Below, piece after piece: positions 26,387 to 35,594 of a DNA stretch of 64,000 nucleotides (positions within the stretch are counted from its first letter, which is position 1; every line of letters starts with the position of its first letter). Source of the stretch: Gammaproteobacteria bacterium (GTDB lineage Bacteria > Pseudomonadota > Gammaproteobacteria > SZUA-229); contig JASBSR010000041.1 in assembly GCA_030148865.1 (NCBI GenBank), positions 62,001 through 126,000 of the forward strand, read 5' to 3'. Under the pieces are notes generated by a model. It did not search any database, was not told the origin of the DNA, and saw only the letters and a program-made list of their open reading frames with translations. Position numbers and translations under genes: made by a program.

Positions 26387-27799
26387 TTATTCCTGTTGCC
26401 AGTGAGCGATGGAATTTGCGTAATAGCGAAGCATGTCGGTGGCAGCGGGTCGCACATAATAACCATTGTCATCTACATCTACGAAACCGCGACCGACAAG
26501 CATCTTGAGTGCATTACCAAGCACTGCTTCACATGCTCTGCTGCTAATAGTGATAGGTGCACCCTGGCTTTTTAACTCTGTTATACGACCAGTGGCTGCT
26601 GATTTAAGTTCCAGCTCAGATCGTCGTCTGGTCGCATCTGTCAAAATAGTTTCCGCCATTAACGCTACGGGCAGCACTGGCACTACACTGGCAATTTTAG
26701 CCCTCAACTCATTGGCCAGTTTTTCCATCTGAAGAAATCTCGTTTCAGTTTCCATCTGACTAAAATCGATGTCGAATTTTTCACAGTAAGCCTTTGCGGA
26801 TATCGGCTGACCAAAGTTAACACTAGCGTAACCAAATCGACGCCAGCGTTTCCTGCGGTTCATAAAAACAGTTTTAATAAAGAATGTCATACTTGTGCGG
26901 ATAATAAACCACATGCTACGTTTGCTGGCATTCGTATCAAGCTTGCGCATCAGACTTTTATCCTCGATAACACGATCATAATTAATACCCACGGGTACAA
27001 ACACAACATCACGATCAATAGCAAGATGATAATCGCGCAACATATAATCCAGGAACCCCAGACGTGGCTCTCGTAACATGCCGTCGTGTGTTAGTCCACC
27101 CTCGAGAAATACTGCCTGACACACACCTGCGCGCGTCGCCAGGTGTACATAGCGCTCCAGCACGCAACGATATAATGGGTTCTGCGAATTTCGGCGCACA
27201 AAAAATGCGCCCATTGATCTGATTAAAGTTTGCAGCGGCCAGATACGCGCCCACTCTCCAACAGCGTATGAGAGCGCTGTTTTTTCGGCGACCAGAAATG
27301 ATACCAGCACATAATCCATATTGCTGCGATGATTGATCACAAACACCACACTACTGCCCTGCGGGATGTTTTTTAACTGGTCATTATCAAAAAAACCGAC
27401 GCGTATGCGGTACATAAGCCGACCGATTTTCCTCGCCAGCCAGTAACCCAGCCTGAAATAAACATAGGCATTAAATGCGGGCACAATCTCGTTGGCATAC
27501 TTAGCTGCTCTGGCCTGCGCGACCTCAGTAGGCATATTATGCTCGCTCGCATACTGCCTGGTTTCCGAGATCACTTTGTCATCAAACAACAACTGATCAA
27601 TTAATGCCTGCTTGCGCGTCAGCTGAAACGGGCGTATCTCGATATCCAGCCGGGTATTAATTTCTTCGATAATACGGTTCACACGCCTGCGCATATACCA
27701 GCGTACCCCCGGCAGCAGAAATCTGTCCAGCACCATAACAGCCGCAAACAGGGCGAGCAGCAGAAATAACCACATTGGCAGGGTAACGCTTGTATCCAT
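26387..27799 (-). CDS. PlsB-like glycerol-3-phosphate acyltransferase family protein
   Basis: A 470-residue membrane-associated acyltransferase. One N-terminal membrane helix (8-25) is followed by the GPAT/LPLAT blocks: NHRSNMD (156-162; HxxxxD catalytic), GAFFVRRN (197-204), FLEGGLTHDG (231-240) and VFVPVGINYDRV. This pattern is closer to PlsB than to PlsC, but the protein is far shorter than PlsB (about 800 residues) and lacks its N-terminal half, so it is probably a paralogue. It is coupled to the exported lipase downstream. Confidence 0.88.
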   Translation of the reverse strand: MDTSVTLPMWLFLLLALFAAVMVLDRFLLPGVRWYMRRRVNRIIEEINTRLDIEIRPFQLTRKQALIDQLLFDDKVISETRQYASEHNMPTEVAQARAAKYANEIVPAFNAYVYFRLGYWLARKIGRLMYRIRVGFFDNDQLKNIPQGSSVVFVINHRSNMDYVLVSFLVAEKTALSYAVGEWARIWPLQTLIRSMGAFFVRRNSQNPLYRCVLERYVHLATRAGVCQAVFLEGGLTHDGMLREPRLGFLDYMLRDYHLAIDRDVVFVPVGINYDRVIEDKSLMRKLDTNASKRSMWFIIRTSMTFFIKTVFMNRRKRWRRFGYASVNFGQPISAKAYCEKFDIDFSQMETETRFLQMEKLANELRAKIASVVPVLPVALMAETILTDATRRRSELELKSAATGRITELKSQGAPITISSRACEAVLGNALKMLVGRGFVDVDDNGYYVRPAATDMLRYYANSIAHWQQE

Positions 27800-27911
27800 A
27801 ACATTCTCCGTTCATCATTATGCACATTGCCACGACAACATGGCAATCTACGTTTTTACTGTGGCAGCAATTTGTGTGAGAATGCGCAAACCTGTTTATT
27901 GAGTCACGTTT

Positions 27912-28889
27912 ATGAAAAATTATGATGTTTACGGCCTCGGCAATGCTCTGGTCGATATGGAATTTGAAGTCGAGGATGGTTTTCTCAATTTAATGGAGAT
28001 CGACAAGGGCGTGATGACTCTCGTCGATGAAGATTACCAGCATCGCCTATTGACGCACCTGGATGCATTCGAGGGCAACAAATCCAGCGGTGGCTCGGCG
28101 GCCAATACTTTAATTGCCGTCAGCGCTCTGGGCGGATCTGCTTATTATTCCTGTAAAGTTGCCGCAGATGATCTGGGTGATTTTTATTTGCACGATTTAA
28201 GGACAGCGGGTATCGACTGCAATTCAAACTGCGAACGCAACGAAGGCGTTACTGGCAAGTGCGTAGTTATGGTCACTGACGATGCCGAACGAACCATGAA
28301 CACATTTTTGGGAATTTCATCTGGCTTATCGACCGATGAGCTGAATGCCGAAGCGATCAAAAACTCAAAAATATGTTATATGGAAGGCTATCTGGTCACT
28401 TCAGACTCGGCACGCGCCGCCAATATAGAAGCCAGCCGTATTGCACGACAACATGGTGTTAAAACTTCACTGACTTTTTCCGATCCGGCCATTGTCTCGT
28501 ATTTTAAGGACGCACTCACTGAAACCATCGGCGATGGCATCGACATCCTGTTTTGCAACCAGCACGAAGCGAAAAGTTATACCCAAAAAGACAATCTTGA
28601 TGATGCCATTGAAGTGATCAAAACATTCAGCAAAGAATTCGCCATCACACTGGGTGCTGATGGCGCTTTAATCTATGACGGGAAAACGCTTTTTGAAATC
28701 GCACCGCAGCCGACCAGAGCCATTGACAGTAATGGCGCTGGTGACAGTTTTGCCGGCGCATTTTTATATGGCATCACGCATGGCATGAATCACCAGCTGG
28801 CCGGCGAACTCGCCAGTCGAGTATCATCCAGAGTGGTCAGTCAGTTTGGCCCGCGACTGGCGCTGGCAGATTACAAGGCAGTACTTTAA
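27912..28889 (+). CDS. PfkB-family carbohydrate/adenosine kinase
   Basis: A 325-residue cytoplasmic ribokinase-fold kinase. The substrate-side signature is SSGGSAANTLIAVSALGG (58-75). The catalytic base is D278 in DSNGAGDSFAGAF, the second PfkB signature. The start MKNYDVYGLGNALVDME resembles proteobacterial adenosine kinase-like proteins; the substrate is inferred. The gene stands alone, diverging from the acyltransferase. Confidence 0.9.
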   Translation: MKNYDVYGLGNALVDMEFEVEDGFLNLMEIDKGVMTLVDEDYQHRLLTHLDAFEGNKSSGGSAANTLIAVSALGGSAYYSCKVAADDLGDFYLHDLRTAGIDCNSNCERNEGVTGKCVVMVTDDAERTMNTFLGISSGLSTDELNAEAIKNSKICYMEGYLVTSDSARAANIEASRIARQHGVKTSLTFSDPAIVSYFKDALTETIGDGIDILFCNQHEAKSYTQKDNLDDAIEVIKTFSKEFAITLGADGALIYDGKTLFEIAPQPTRAIDSNGAGDSFAGAFLYGITHGMNHQLAGELASRVSSRVVSQFGPRLALADYKAVL

Positions 28890-28898
28890 AGAGAACAT

Positions 28899-29045
28899 TC
28901 GCCACAGAAGCACTGATGCTGGAGAAATATAATTAAAGTCACTACAAGCGCATAACTTCACATAGCCTGGTGTGAAGTATAGGCTCCCGACCTACGCGCT
29001 TTAAGTACTTCAAAATAAATAACCCTCTGTGACTCTGTGGCAAAG
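28899..29045. repeat. Paired inverted intergenic repeat (CTGTGG type)
   Basis: The left arm is CGCCACAGAAGCACTGATG (28900-28918). The right arm is CCCTCTGTGACTCTGTGGC (29023-29041). The arms are approximate inverted copies on either side of a roughly 100-base core. The pair spans almost the whole gap between the kinase and the convergent fetB. Confidence 0.55.
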
Positions 29046-29053
29046 TTTTTTAG

Positions 29054-29863
29054 TCAATCCTGCGGGGTGCGCAACAGTTTATCGAAACGCAGCCGCTCGC
29101 GCGTATCAAACATACGGTGCGAAATTAGATGCAGCACTGTGATCACACCAAAGCCTGTGCCCGCAGTAACTAAAAACATAATCAGGATCTGATATTTCAC
29201 CGCTTCCACTGGCGGACTACCGGCGAGTATCTGGCCGGTCATCATTCCCGGTAAACTGACAATGCCTGCAGTGGCCATCGAATTAATAATCGGGATCATG
29301 CCGGCGCGCATGCTGTCGGTACGAATATCGCGAATCGCTTCGATGGCGGTTTGCCCCAGCATCAAACGCTGCTCAATCACACTACGTTGCTGCCACGCGG
29401 TCTGCACCAGTCTGTCCATACCGAGCGCGATACCATTCATGGTGTTGCCCAGCAACATGCCGAGCAGTGGGATGGTGTACTGTGGCGTGTACCAGGGATC
29501 GGGACGAACCACGAATACCAGTGCCAGCACGGTGATCAAAAACGAAGATATAAACATCGAGAACGCGCTGATGCCAAAACCCCACCAGCCGCGCAGCTTA
29601 CGCTTCTGGCGCGCGAGAATTTCCCAGGCCGCGACCGCGAGCATCACAGTACTCATCAGCACCACCCAGTGTAATTCGGCATTACTGAAAATACTTTTCA
29701 GCACTAGACCGATCAACAACAACTGCACCGTGGTGCGTACTGCCGCAATGGTCAGCTGCACTCCGATGGCCAGCTTCATGCGCGCAGTCAGGCCCACCAG
29801 GGCAAGAATCAACAATGCCGCCAGCATCAGATCCGGCGCCGTGAGCTGAATCAGCTCACGCAT
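29054..29863 (-). CDS. fetB: Iron export ABC transporter permease FetB
   Basis: A 269-residue UPF0014/FetB-type permease with about six or seven membrane helices. GNTMNGIALGMDRL and the AIRDIRTDSMRAGMIP loop followed by GIVSLPGMMTGQILAG are family signatures. With FetA it forms an ABC exporter that protects against iron overload and peroxide stress in E. coli. The ATP-binding gene overlaps its start by eight bases. Confidence 0.94.
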   Translation of the reverse strand: MRELIQLTAPDLMLAALLILALVGLTARMKLAIGVQLTIAAVRTTVQLLLIGLVLKSIFSNAELHWVVLMSTVMLAVAAWEILARQKRKLRGWWGFGISAFSMFISSFLITVLALVFVVRPDPWYTPQYTIPLLGMLLGNTMNGIALGMDRLVQTAWQQRSVIEQRLMLGQTAIEAIRDIRTDSMRAGMIPIINSMATAGIVSLPGMMTGQILAGSPPVEAVKYQILIMFLVTAGTGFGVITVLHLISHRMFDTRERLRFDKLLRTPQD

Positions 29864-30470
29864 CGCCTAGCGCTCCGTCGGCAATCACAAAGCGCCGCGA
29901 GGCGACACGTTGAAGCTGTTCGGCGCTGTGGCTCACCCATATGCAGCAGGCCTGCTCAGCTTGCAGATAATCAGCCACCAGCTGCTCCACGCAGCGAGCT
30001 TTTTCTGGATCAAGATTTGCGGTCGGTTCGTCGAGCAATAGCACCTGTGGCCGATTCACCAGGATGCGCAATAAAGACAGGCGCTGTTTTTCACCACTGG
30101 AACAGCGTGTCACCTGCCAGTTCATCACCTCCCGGGAAAAGCCCAGACGTTCGGTGGCCTTGTCATCCAGACAGTCGCTGCCGTTATTGTCGTGCGCAAT
30201 ACAGAAATGCTGACCGACCCGGTCGTGCCACCACTGACTTTCCGCCGGTAACAGCGCCACCCGTTTGCGCCAGAGATGCGCGCAGCCCGATTCGCACAGG
30301 TTATCGTTCAACACCAACGTGCCACTGTGCTCATCCAGATCGGCGAGTGCGCGCAGCAGGCGGGTTTTACCGCTGCCCGATTCGCCCGACAGACCGACAC
30401 ACTCGCCGGGCTGAAGTCGCAGTGAAACCGGCTGCAAACCGGTGATGGTAAAATTTTCGAGCCTGAACAT
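29856..30470 (-). CDS. fetA: Iron export ABC transporter ATP-binding protein FetA
   Basis: A 204-residue ABC ATPase. Walker A is GLSGESGSGKT near residue 30, and Walker B is VLLLDEPTANLDP. The signature loop reads SSGEKQRLSLLR, a variant of LSGGQ close to the SGGEKQR seen in FetA proteins. The start at 30470 begins the family N-terminus MFRLENFTI; a longer frame to 30545 would run into the divergent gene. It overlaps fetB by eight bases. Confidence 0.92.
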   Translation of the reverse strand: MFRLENFTITGLQPVSLRLQPGECVGLSGESGSGKTRLLRALADLDEHSGTLVLNDNLCESGCAHLWRKRVALLPAESQWWHDRVGQHFCIAHDNNGSDCLDDKATERLGFSREVMNWQVTRCSSGEKQRLSLLRILVNRPQVLLLDEPTANLDPEKARCVEQLVADYLQAEQACCIWVSHSAEQLQRVASRRFVIADGALGDA

Positions 30471-30536
30471 GACCACGCCACAGTAAAAACGCCATTGTAG
30501 CAATACGCTGTTTGTCATGCTTGCTATACTCAGGCC

Positions 30537-30914
30537 ATGAAGCACTGCAATTGCACAGCATTACTGCTCGCCCTGACCATAATCGCGAGCTGGCTGCCCA
30601 CTCTCAGCCGCGCCGAATCAAAGCGTATTGTGGTCTACCCACTAAGCCAGAGCTATGTCGACACTCGCGCCGGTGATAGCCTGAGCCTGATCGCGTCCAG
30701 ACTGTTGCCCAGTAATCCGCAACTGCAACAGAAGCTGATGGCCAACATCTTCAGGCTCAACCCCGCTGCTTTTATCGAACACGACCCCAACCGCCTGCTC
30801 GCGAATGTGCGTCTCTGGCTGCCCAATCAACAGAACAATGCTGAGAGCGCAAATGCGACGAACAATTACCAGGTAGAAGTTTTTTCCTGGGGAAACATCA
30901 AACGACCTAAATAG
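30537..30914 (+). CDS. Exported LysM/FimV-like small protein
   Basis: A 125-residue exported protein with a signal peptide ending at about residue 26 (LSRAES). Residues 40-97 (AGDSLSLIASRLLP ... MANIFRLNPAAFIEHDPNRL) look like the LysM-like peptidoglycan-binding region at the N-terminus of FimV-type proteins. No membrane segment follows. A peptidoglycan-binding role is inferred. The gene diverges from fetA. Confidence 0.7.
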   Translation: MKHCNCTALLLALTIIASWLPTLSRAESKRIVVYPLSQSYVDTRAGDSLSLIASRLLPSNPQLQQKLMANIFRLNPAAFIEHDPNRLLANVRLWLPNQQNNAESANATNNYQVEVFSWGNIKRPK

Positions 30915-31119
30915 AGTTGTGTGCCGTTAAGCCATATAACCGAAGATGAATAACGCGCACGCTGCTACGCGGACTGTCACACTAAAAATGAAAAAACGAG
31001 CCCTTATGACCAAGAAAGGCAACAAGGTATATTGCTATAGTTACTGGTATTATAAGCGATGCAACAAAGAAGGCTTGCTTATAATTTGACTTCATTATTT
31101 TAGAGCATAACGATTAAGC

Positions 31120-31380
31120 TCAGCTTTTCCCTGCAATTACATTGTATAGCCACGCAAATATTGCACCGCCAATAGCACCATCGGCAAACCCATATAGCGT
31201 ACCTGTGACGACTGAGCCTGCACCGGCGCCAGCTTGATAACCGGGATAAACCGAGGCTACAAGATTTAAAAACTGAACGCCATAGTCTGGCGACATCATC
31301 TGTATCACGGACACAAACAATATTGCACCACCCCAGAGAATGCCAGCGGCAAGTGCAAGCGCTTTGATACTTAATTTCAT
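31120..31380 (-). CDS. Small two-helix membrane protein (holin-like annotation family)
   Basis: An 86-residue protein with membrane helices at about 8-27 and 60-82 and a glycine-rich centre. The C-terminal GAIGGAIFAWLYNVI matches a widespread family of small chromosomal membrane proteins that databases often label 'bacteriophage holin' without phage context. No phage genes are nearby, so a lysis function is doubtful. An AGGAGA-type ribosome binding site precedes the ATG. Confidence 0.75.
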   Translation of the reverse strand: MKLSIKALALAAGILWGGAILFVSVIQMMSPDYGVQFLNLVASVYPGYQAGAGAGSVVTGTLYGFADGAIGGAIFAWLYNVIAGKS

Positions 31381-31761
31381 CTTGATCTCCTGTTGTTAAT
31401 TATCAAAAACTGGAGGCGTATTCTAGTATTCAATTACACCAGGGCGAACACCCACCTTGCCTGGGCCCGATCTGGTTTGACTACTGATTTGCGAGCCACA
31501 ATGCCTGCATAAATATTTTGTCTGAATCCTTCGTGTCAAAGGACACCTATTTCTAACATTACCCCGCCCGCACCTATTGTTTGATTTTCCTTTGCACTCT
31601 TAGCGTCTTTGCGGTGACCCTGCTTTTTAGCTGGCCCTCAATCCACACACCCCAATCCATCACTTTGGCAGAGCGACTCTTGCAAGCCGCAGAAACAGCC
31701 CCATATTAAAACTACCCTGACATTTTGTCTTTATCGACGAATCTGAATCTACGGATCTAAC
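31381..31761. other. Gap with one solo repeat and no gene
   Basis: Apart from the ribosome binding site of the minus-strand holin-like gene and the trxC upstream region, the only recognisable element is a solo TTGCGG-type repeat arm at 31586-31616. No ORF, tRNA or clear terminator is visible. Confidence 0.5.
31586..31616. repeat. Solo arm of the TTGCGG-type intergenic repeat
   Basis: The arm reads TTTCCTTTGCACTCTTAGCG followed by TCTTTGCGGTG. It has the same internal periodicity as the right arms of the paired elements. No inverted partner is evident upstream. Confidence 0.5.
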
Positions 31762-32211
31762 ATGACTGATTTTCGCCACGTGGCCTGCCCCATCTGTGCT
31801 GCCAAGAACCGTGTGCCGCTGGCCAGACTTGATGGCAGTGGTGTTTGCGGCAAATGTGGCGCGCCTTTGTTTAAAAGGCACCCCCTGGAGCTAACCAGGG
31901 CGAATTTTGATCGCATGCTGAAAAATCATGATATTCCCGTGCTGGTCGATTTCTGGGCGCCGTGGTGTGGCCCCTGCAAAATAATGGCACCCATATTCGA
32001 ACAGGCCGCGCATCAGCTGGAACCGCAGATTCGCCTCGCCAAACTTAATACCGAGAACGAGCAGAGCATCGCTGCGCGGTTCAATATTCGCAGTATTCCA
32101 ACGCTGGCACTGTTTCAGAACGGCCGCCTGGTGGCGCAGCAGGCGGGGGCGATGAATTTGCCGCAACTACTCGGCTGGGTGCGCAACCACGCGCAGGGAC
32201 CCACCGCTTAA
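31762..32211 (+). CDS. trxC: Thioredoxin 2 (TrxC)
   Basis: A 149-residue cytoplasmic thiol reductase. An N-terminal zinc finger (C9, C12, C29, C32; CPIC and CGKC) precedes the thioredoxin fold with the active site FWAPWCGPCK (C69, C72). The zinc finger distinguishes it from TrxA. In E. coli, trxC belongs to the OxyR peroxide response; I see no definite OxyR site here. cis-Pro is in RSIPTLALF. Confidence 0.96.
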   Translation: MTDFRHVACPICAAKNRVPLARLDGSGVCGKCGAPLFKRHPLELTRANFDRMLKNHDIPVLVDFWAPWCGPCKIMAPIFEQAAHQLEPQIRLAKLNTENEQSIAARFNIRSIPTLALFQNGRLVAQQAGAMNLPQLLGWVRNHAQGPTA

Positions 32212-32283
32212 TCTTTCATCTGACTTGCCAGCACCAGCAATTCGCGACAAGCTACCCGCTGGTGATTAAAAGCGGAGTCGGGC

Positions 32284-33513
32284 TTGCTGGTACATCTCTG
32301 GTTTGGATTTTTCGCGATTGCGTTTCTCGCCGCTCTGTATCAATGGCTGCTGCTGGGCCACGCCGATATTTTCAGTCTGCTGATGCAGTCCACTTTCGAG
32401 ATGGCCGGGCTCAGCGTCGAAGTCGCCATCGGCCTGATCGGTGTGCTGGGTTTCTGGCTGGGTCTGTTCAAGATTGCCGAAAACGCCGGCCTGATTAATA
32501 TCCTCTCGCGCGCGCTGGCGCCATTATTTCTCAAACTCATGCCCGAAATACCGCGCGGCCACCCCGCCCACGGCAGCATGACCATGAACATTGCCGCCAA
32601 TATGCTGGGGCTCGACAACGCGGCCACGCCGATGGGCCTGAAAGCGATGCAGGATTTGCAGGGCCTGAACCGCAGCAACGACACCGCCAGCAATGCGCAG
32701 ATTTTATTTCTGGTGCTGAACACGTCTTCGGTCACTGTATTACCGGTGACTATATTCATGTACCGCGCGCAGCAGGGCGCGGCGGATCCGACAGCGGTAT
32801 TTATTCCGATATTAATGGCGACCACGGCTTCGACCATGACCGGTTTACTGGCCGTGGCCTGGGTGCAAAAAATCAATTTATTCAATCGCGTGGTGCTGGG
32901 CTATTTCACCGGCTTCGCGGTATTGCTGGCAGCACTGACGAGCTGGTTGCTGAGTCTGCCCACTGACAAAATGGCGCAAAGCTCATCGCTGCTCGGCAAT
33001 CTGGTGCTGTTCAGTCTGATCATGCTATTTCTGAGCTGGGGCTGGTTTAAGAAAAAAAATATTTACGACGATTTTATCGACGGCGCGAAACAGGGCTTTA
33101 ATGTTGCGATCAAACTGATTCCATATCTGGTCGCAATGCTGGTCGCGATCGGTTTATTGCGCGCCAGTGGTGTACTCGACGGTTTAGTCTGGCTACTCGG
33201 TCAGGGCTTTTCCGCGCTGGGTGTGAACACCGATTTTATTCAGGCTCTGCCCACCGCCTTGATGAAACCGCTGAGCGGCAGCGGTGCGCGCGCGATAATG
33301 CTGGAAACCATGAACAACTTTGGTGTCGATTCATTCCCCGCGACAGTATCAGCGATTATGCAGGGCAGCACTGAGACCACGTTTTATGTATTGGCAGTGT
33401 ATTTCGGCAGTGTCGGCATTAAACACGTGCGCCACGCGATTGCCTGTGCCCTGCTCGCTGATCTCGCAGGGATTACTGTGGCGGTGCTGGCGGGGTACTG
33501 GTTTTTTCATTAG
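32284..33513 (+). CDS. Nucleoside-recognition (Gate) domain membrane protein, SpmA-SpmB-like
   Basis: A 409-residue multi-pass membrane protein with two Gate-type halves: residues about 40-215 (SpmA-like; GLFKIAENAGLI, PEIPRGHPAHGSMTMN) and about 255-405 (SpmB-like; KPLSGSGARAIMLETM, GSTETTFYVLAVYFG). Bacillus has these as two spore-maturation proteins; single-chain forms occur in non-spore-forming bacteria, where the function is unknown. The start is TTG at 32284, supported by AGCGGAG seven bases upstream; the frame is closed by a stop at 32263, and no ATG fits. Confidence 0.88.
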   Translation: MLVHLWFGFFAIAFLAALYQWLLLGHADIFSLLMQSTFEMAGLSVEVAIGLIGVLGFWLGLFKIAENAGLINILSRALAPLFLKLMPEIPRGHPAHGSMTMNIAANMLGLDNAATPMGLKAMQDLQGLNRSNDTASNAQILFLVLNTSSVTVLPVTIFMYRAQQGAADPTAVFIPILMATTASTMTGLLAVAWVQKINLFNRVVLGYFTGFAVLLAALTSWLLSLPTDKMAQSSSLLGNLVLFSLIMLFLSWGWFKKKNIYDDFIDGAKQGFNVAIKLIPYLVAMLVAIGLLRASGVLDGLVWLLGQGFSALGVNTDFIQALPTALMKPLSGSGARAIMLETMNNFGVDSFPATVSAIMQGSTETTFYVLAVYFGSVGIKHVRHAIACALLADLAGITVAVLAGYWFFH

Positions 33514-33526
33514 AGACTAAGGCTTA

Positions 33527-33642
33527 GCCGCAAAGGACGTAAAACTAATCTTTTAATACTTACCCTTCTGTCATTCGGGCGAGTGCTGAATGACAGCCTG
33601 ATCGTTTTGGCTTTTACAGTTATTATGTTTTCCTTTGCGGTG
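33527..33642. repeat. Paired inverted intergenic repeat with central hairpin
   Basis: The left arm is GCCGCAAAGGACGTAAAAC (33527-33545). The right arm is GTTTTCCTTTGCGGTG (about 33627-33642), ending one base before the dauA stop codon. In the centre is a perfect 9-bp stem, CTGTCATTC/GAATGACAG (33569-33597). Confidence 0.6.
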
Positions 33643-33643
33643 A

Positions 33644-35392
33644 TTACCCGCTTTTAATCAAACCCGCTGCGTCACTTTCTGCCGCCAGCGCTTCTTCCAG
33701 GCTCGGGCAGTAACTGCTCACTCCTTCAACCGGTTTAACATTTGCGCGTGCCAGTGTTTTTAATGGCTGAAACTGCAGTTCTGTAAATATCACCCGGGTA
33801 TGATCCTGACGACATTGGTTGACGAGTTTGTTTAAAGCAGAGAGCCCACCGGCATCCAGCAAGGGTACCGCCTCGAGCTGCAATATCAGACCTTTGGCAT
33901 CGGTGGCAAGGGTCGCCAGTTCTCCAAAAACGCGATCTGCCGCAGCGAAGAATAAGGGTCCGCTGATTTTAAATACTCGCCAGCCCGGTGGCAGGCCGGC
34001 GTCAATCACCTGCGGTGTCTGTGTGATATCGGTGAGTTTTGTCATTTCGGCAATTTCTTTCATGAACAAAACTGCCGCCAGCAAAATCCCCACGGTGATC
34101 GCAATCACCATATCAAACATCACGGTCAGCGAGAGGCAGGTCAGAAATACCAGCACGTCACCGCGCGGTGCCGTTTTAACTAACTGCAGAGATTTCGGTG
34201 CTTCGCTCATGTTCCAGGCCACCACCAGTAACAGCGCAGACATTGCTGCCATCGGCAGATAGGCAAGCCACGGTGCCAGCAGGATCAAACCGGCAAGCAC
34301 CACCAGCGCGTGGATAATAGCTGCCACCGGTGACTGCGCGCCTGCTTTTAAATTGGCGGCAGAGCGAGCGATCGCGGCGGTTGCTGTGATGCCACCGAAA
34401 AATGGCGTGATCACATTCGCCAGCCCCTGACCGAGCAGTTCGCTATTCGCACTGTGGCGCTTACCGGACATACCGTCGAGCACCACGGCGCATAGCAAAG
34501 ATTCGATTGCGCCCAGCATGGCGATGGCGAACGCACCCGGCGCAAGCGTCACCAGCAATTGCCAGCTCAGTTGCAGCGGCTGACCGTCGGCACCAGCGCG
34601 CAACCACGGCCAGTCCATCGCCGGCAGATACGGCGGGATACCCGCGCCCGTGCTTCCGTCCGGTAATAAATAACTAAACCGACTGCCGATGGTTTCCATC
34701 ATATAACCTTCGTGACTGAGATACAGTGCCAGTAATGCGCTCAACAATATTGCTGGCAGATGTGGCGGGATCGGGGTTTTGAAACGCGGCCAGACCACCA
34801 TCACCAGTAAAGTAAACATAGCGACCAGTAGTGTCGGCCAGGCAAAGTCGGGGAGTGCTGGCACCAGCAGCACGACCTTATCGATATAATGCTCGGGCAT
34901 CTCACCGATATTCAGACCAAAAAAATCTTTTATCTGTAAGGTGGCAATGACGATGGCAATACCACCGGTAAAACCGAGAGTGACCGATTCAGGAATATAT
35001 TCGATATAGCGCCCGAGTCGGGCATAGGCCATGACGATTAGAATACCGCCTGCCATCATCCCGGATAACAACAGACCGCCAAGGCCATAATGTTGTGCCA
35101 CCGGGAACAGAATAACCACAAACGCCGCCGTCGGCCCGGACACACTGTAACGACTGCCACCAGCCAGGGCGGCGATGATGCCGGCAATGATGGCTGTGTA
35201 TAACCCATACTGTGGCGCAACACCACTGGCAATCGCCAGTGCCATCGCCAGCGGTATCGCAATAATGCCCACCGTAAGCCCGGCCATGAGATCCCTGGCA
35301 AAACGCTGGCGGGTATATTTATTTTCTCCAAAGCAGGCTTCGCGCACGGCATGCGCAATACGTAATGAGAATAGATGCGCGCGATGCGGCAT
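33644..35392 (-). CDS. dauA: SulP-family anion/C4-dicarboxylate transporter (DauA-like)
   Basis: A 582-residue inner-membrane transporter. The SulP core with about 12 helices (35-430) begins ARDLMAGLTVGIIAIPLAMA and contains GLYTAIIAG and GGSRYSVSGPTAAFVVIL. A C-terminal STAS domain covers about 450-565 (RVFKISGPLFFAAADRVF). Similarity along the whole N-terminal half to E. coli DauA (YchM), an aerobic succinate transporter, is strong by eye; other SulP proteins move sulfate or bicarbonate, so the substrate remains inferred. Confidence 0.88.
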   Translation of the reverse strand: MPHRAHLFSLRIAHAVREACFGENKYTRQRFARDLMAGLTVGIIAIPLAMALAIASGVAPQYGLYTAIIAGIIAALAGGSRYSVSGPTAAFVVILFPVAQHYGLGGLLLSGMMAGGILIVMAYARLGRYIEYIPESVTLGFTGGIAIVIATLQIKDFFGLNIGEMPEHYIDKVVLLVPALPDFAWPTLLVAMFTLLVMVVWPRFKTPIPPHLPAILLSALLALYLSHEGYMMETIGSRFSYLLPDGSTGAGIPPYLPAMDWPWLRAGADGQPLQLSWQLLVTLAPGAFAIAMLGAIESLLCAVVLDGMSGKRHSANSELLGQGLANVITPFFGGITATAAIARSAANLKAGAQSPVAAIIHALVVLAGLILLAPWLAYLPMAAMSALLLVVAWNMSEAPKSLQLVKTAPRGDVLVFLTCLSLTVMFDMVIAITVGILLAAVLFMKEIAEMTKLTDITQTPQVIDAGLPPGWRVFKISGPLFFAAADRVFGELATLATDAKGLILQLEAVPLLDAGGLSALNKLVNQCRQDHTRVIFTELQFQPLKTLARANVKPVEGVSSYCPSLEEALAAESDAAGLIKSG

Positions 35393-35552
35393 GACAAACC
35401 CCTGTTAATTATCGCGGCTGCAGTTTACACCCGACACTGCCCTGTTTTTCTGCTGCCGCTCTATTTTTTAATAAACCGGATCGGCGCATTGATGACTCCC
35501 GCACTGCCACTCCGATGATGCCGGCCTGACCATTTTACGCTTTATTCAGCAA

Positions 35553-35577
35553 ACATCTGTGACTCTGTGGTTTCGCT
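35553..35577. repeat. Solo arm of the CTGTGG-type intergenic repeat
   Basis: The sequence ATCTGTGACTCTGTGGTTTC is nearly identical to the right arm at 29.0 kb. No inverted partner was found in the roughly 150 bases upstream. Confidence 0.5.
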
Positions 35578-35594
35578 TCTAAGCTTTTATGTTT

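Noticed and set aside
30988-31089. 33-codon ORF rich in Tyr, Cys and Lys (begins MKKRALMTKK)
   Set aside because: No ribosome binding site, no recognised similarity, and short enough to arise by chance in a 205-base gap.
31120-31380. Possible prophage remnant from the holin-like label
   Set aside because: No integrase, capsid, lysin or att-like repeats nearby; the family is common in non-phage contexts.
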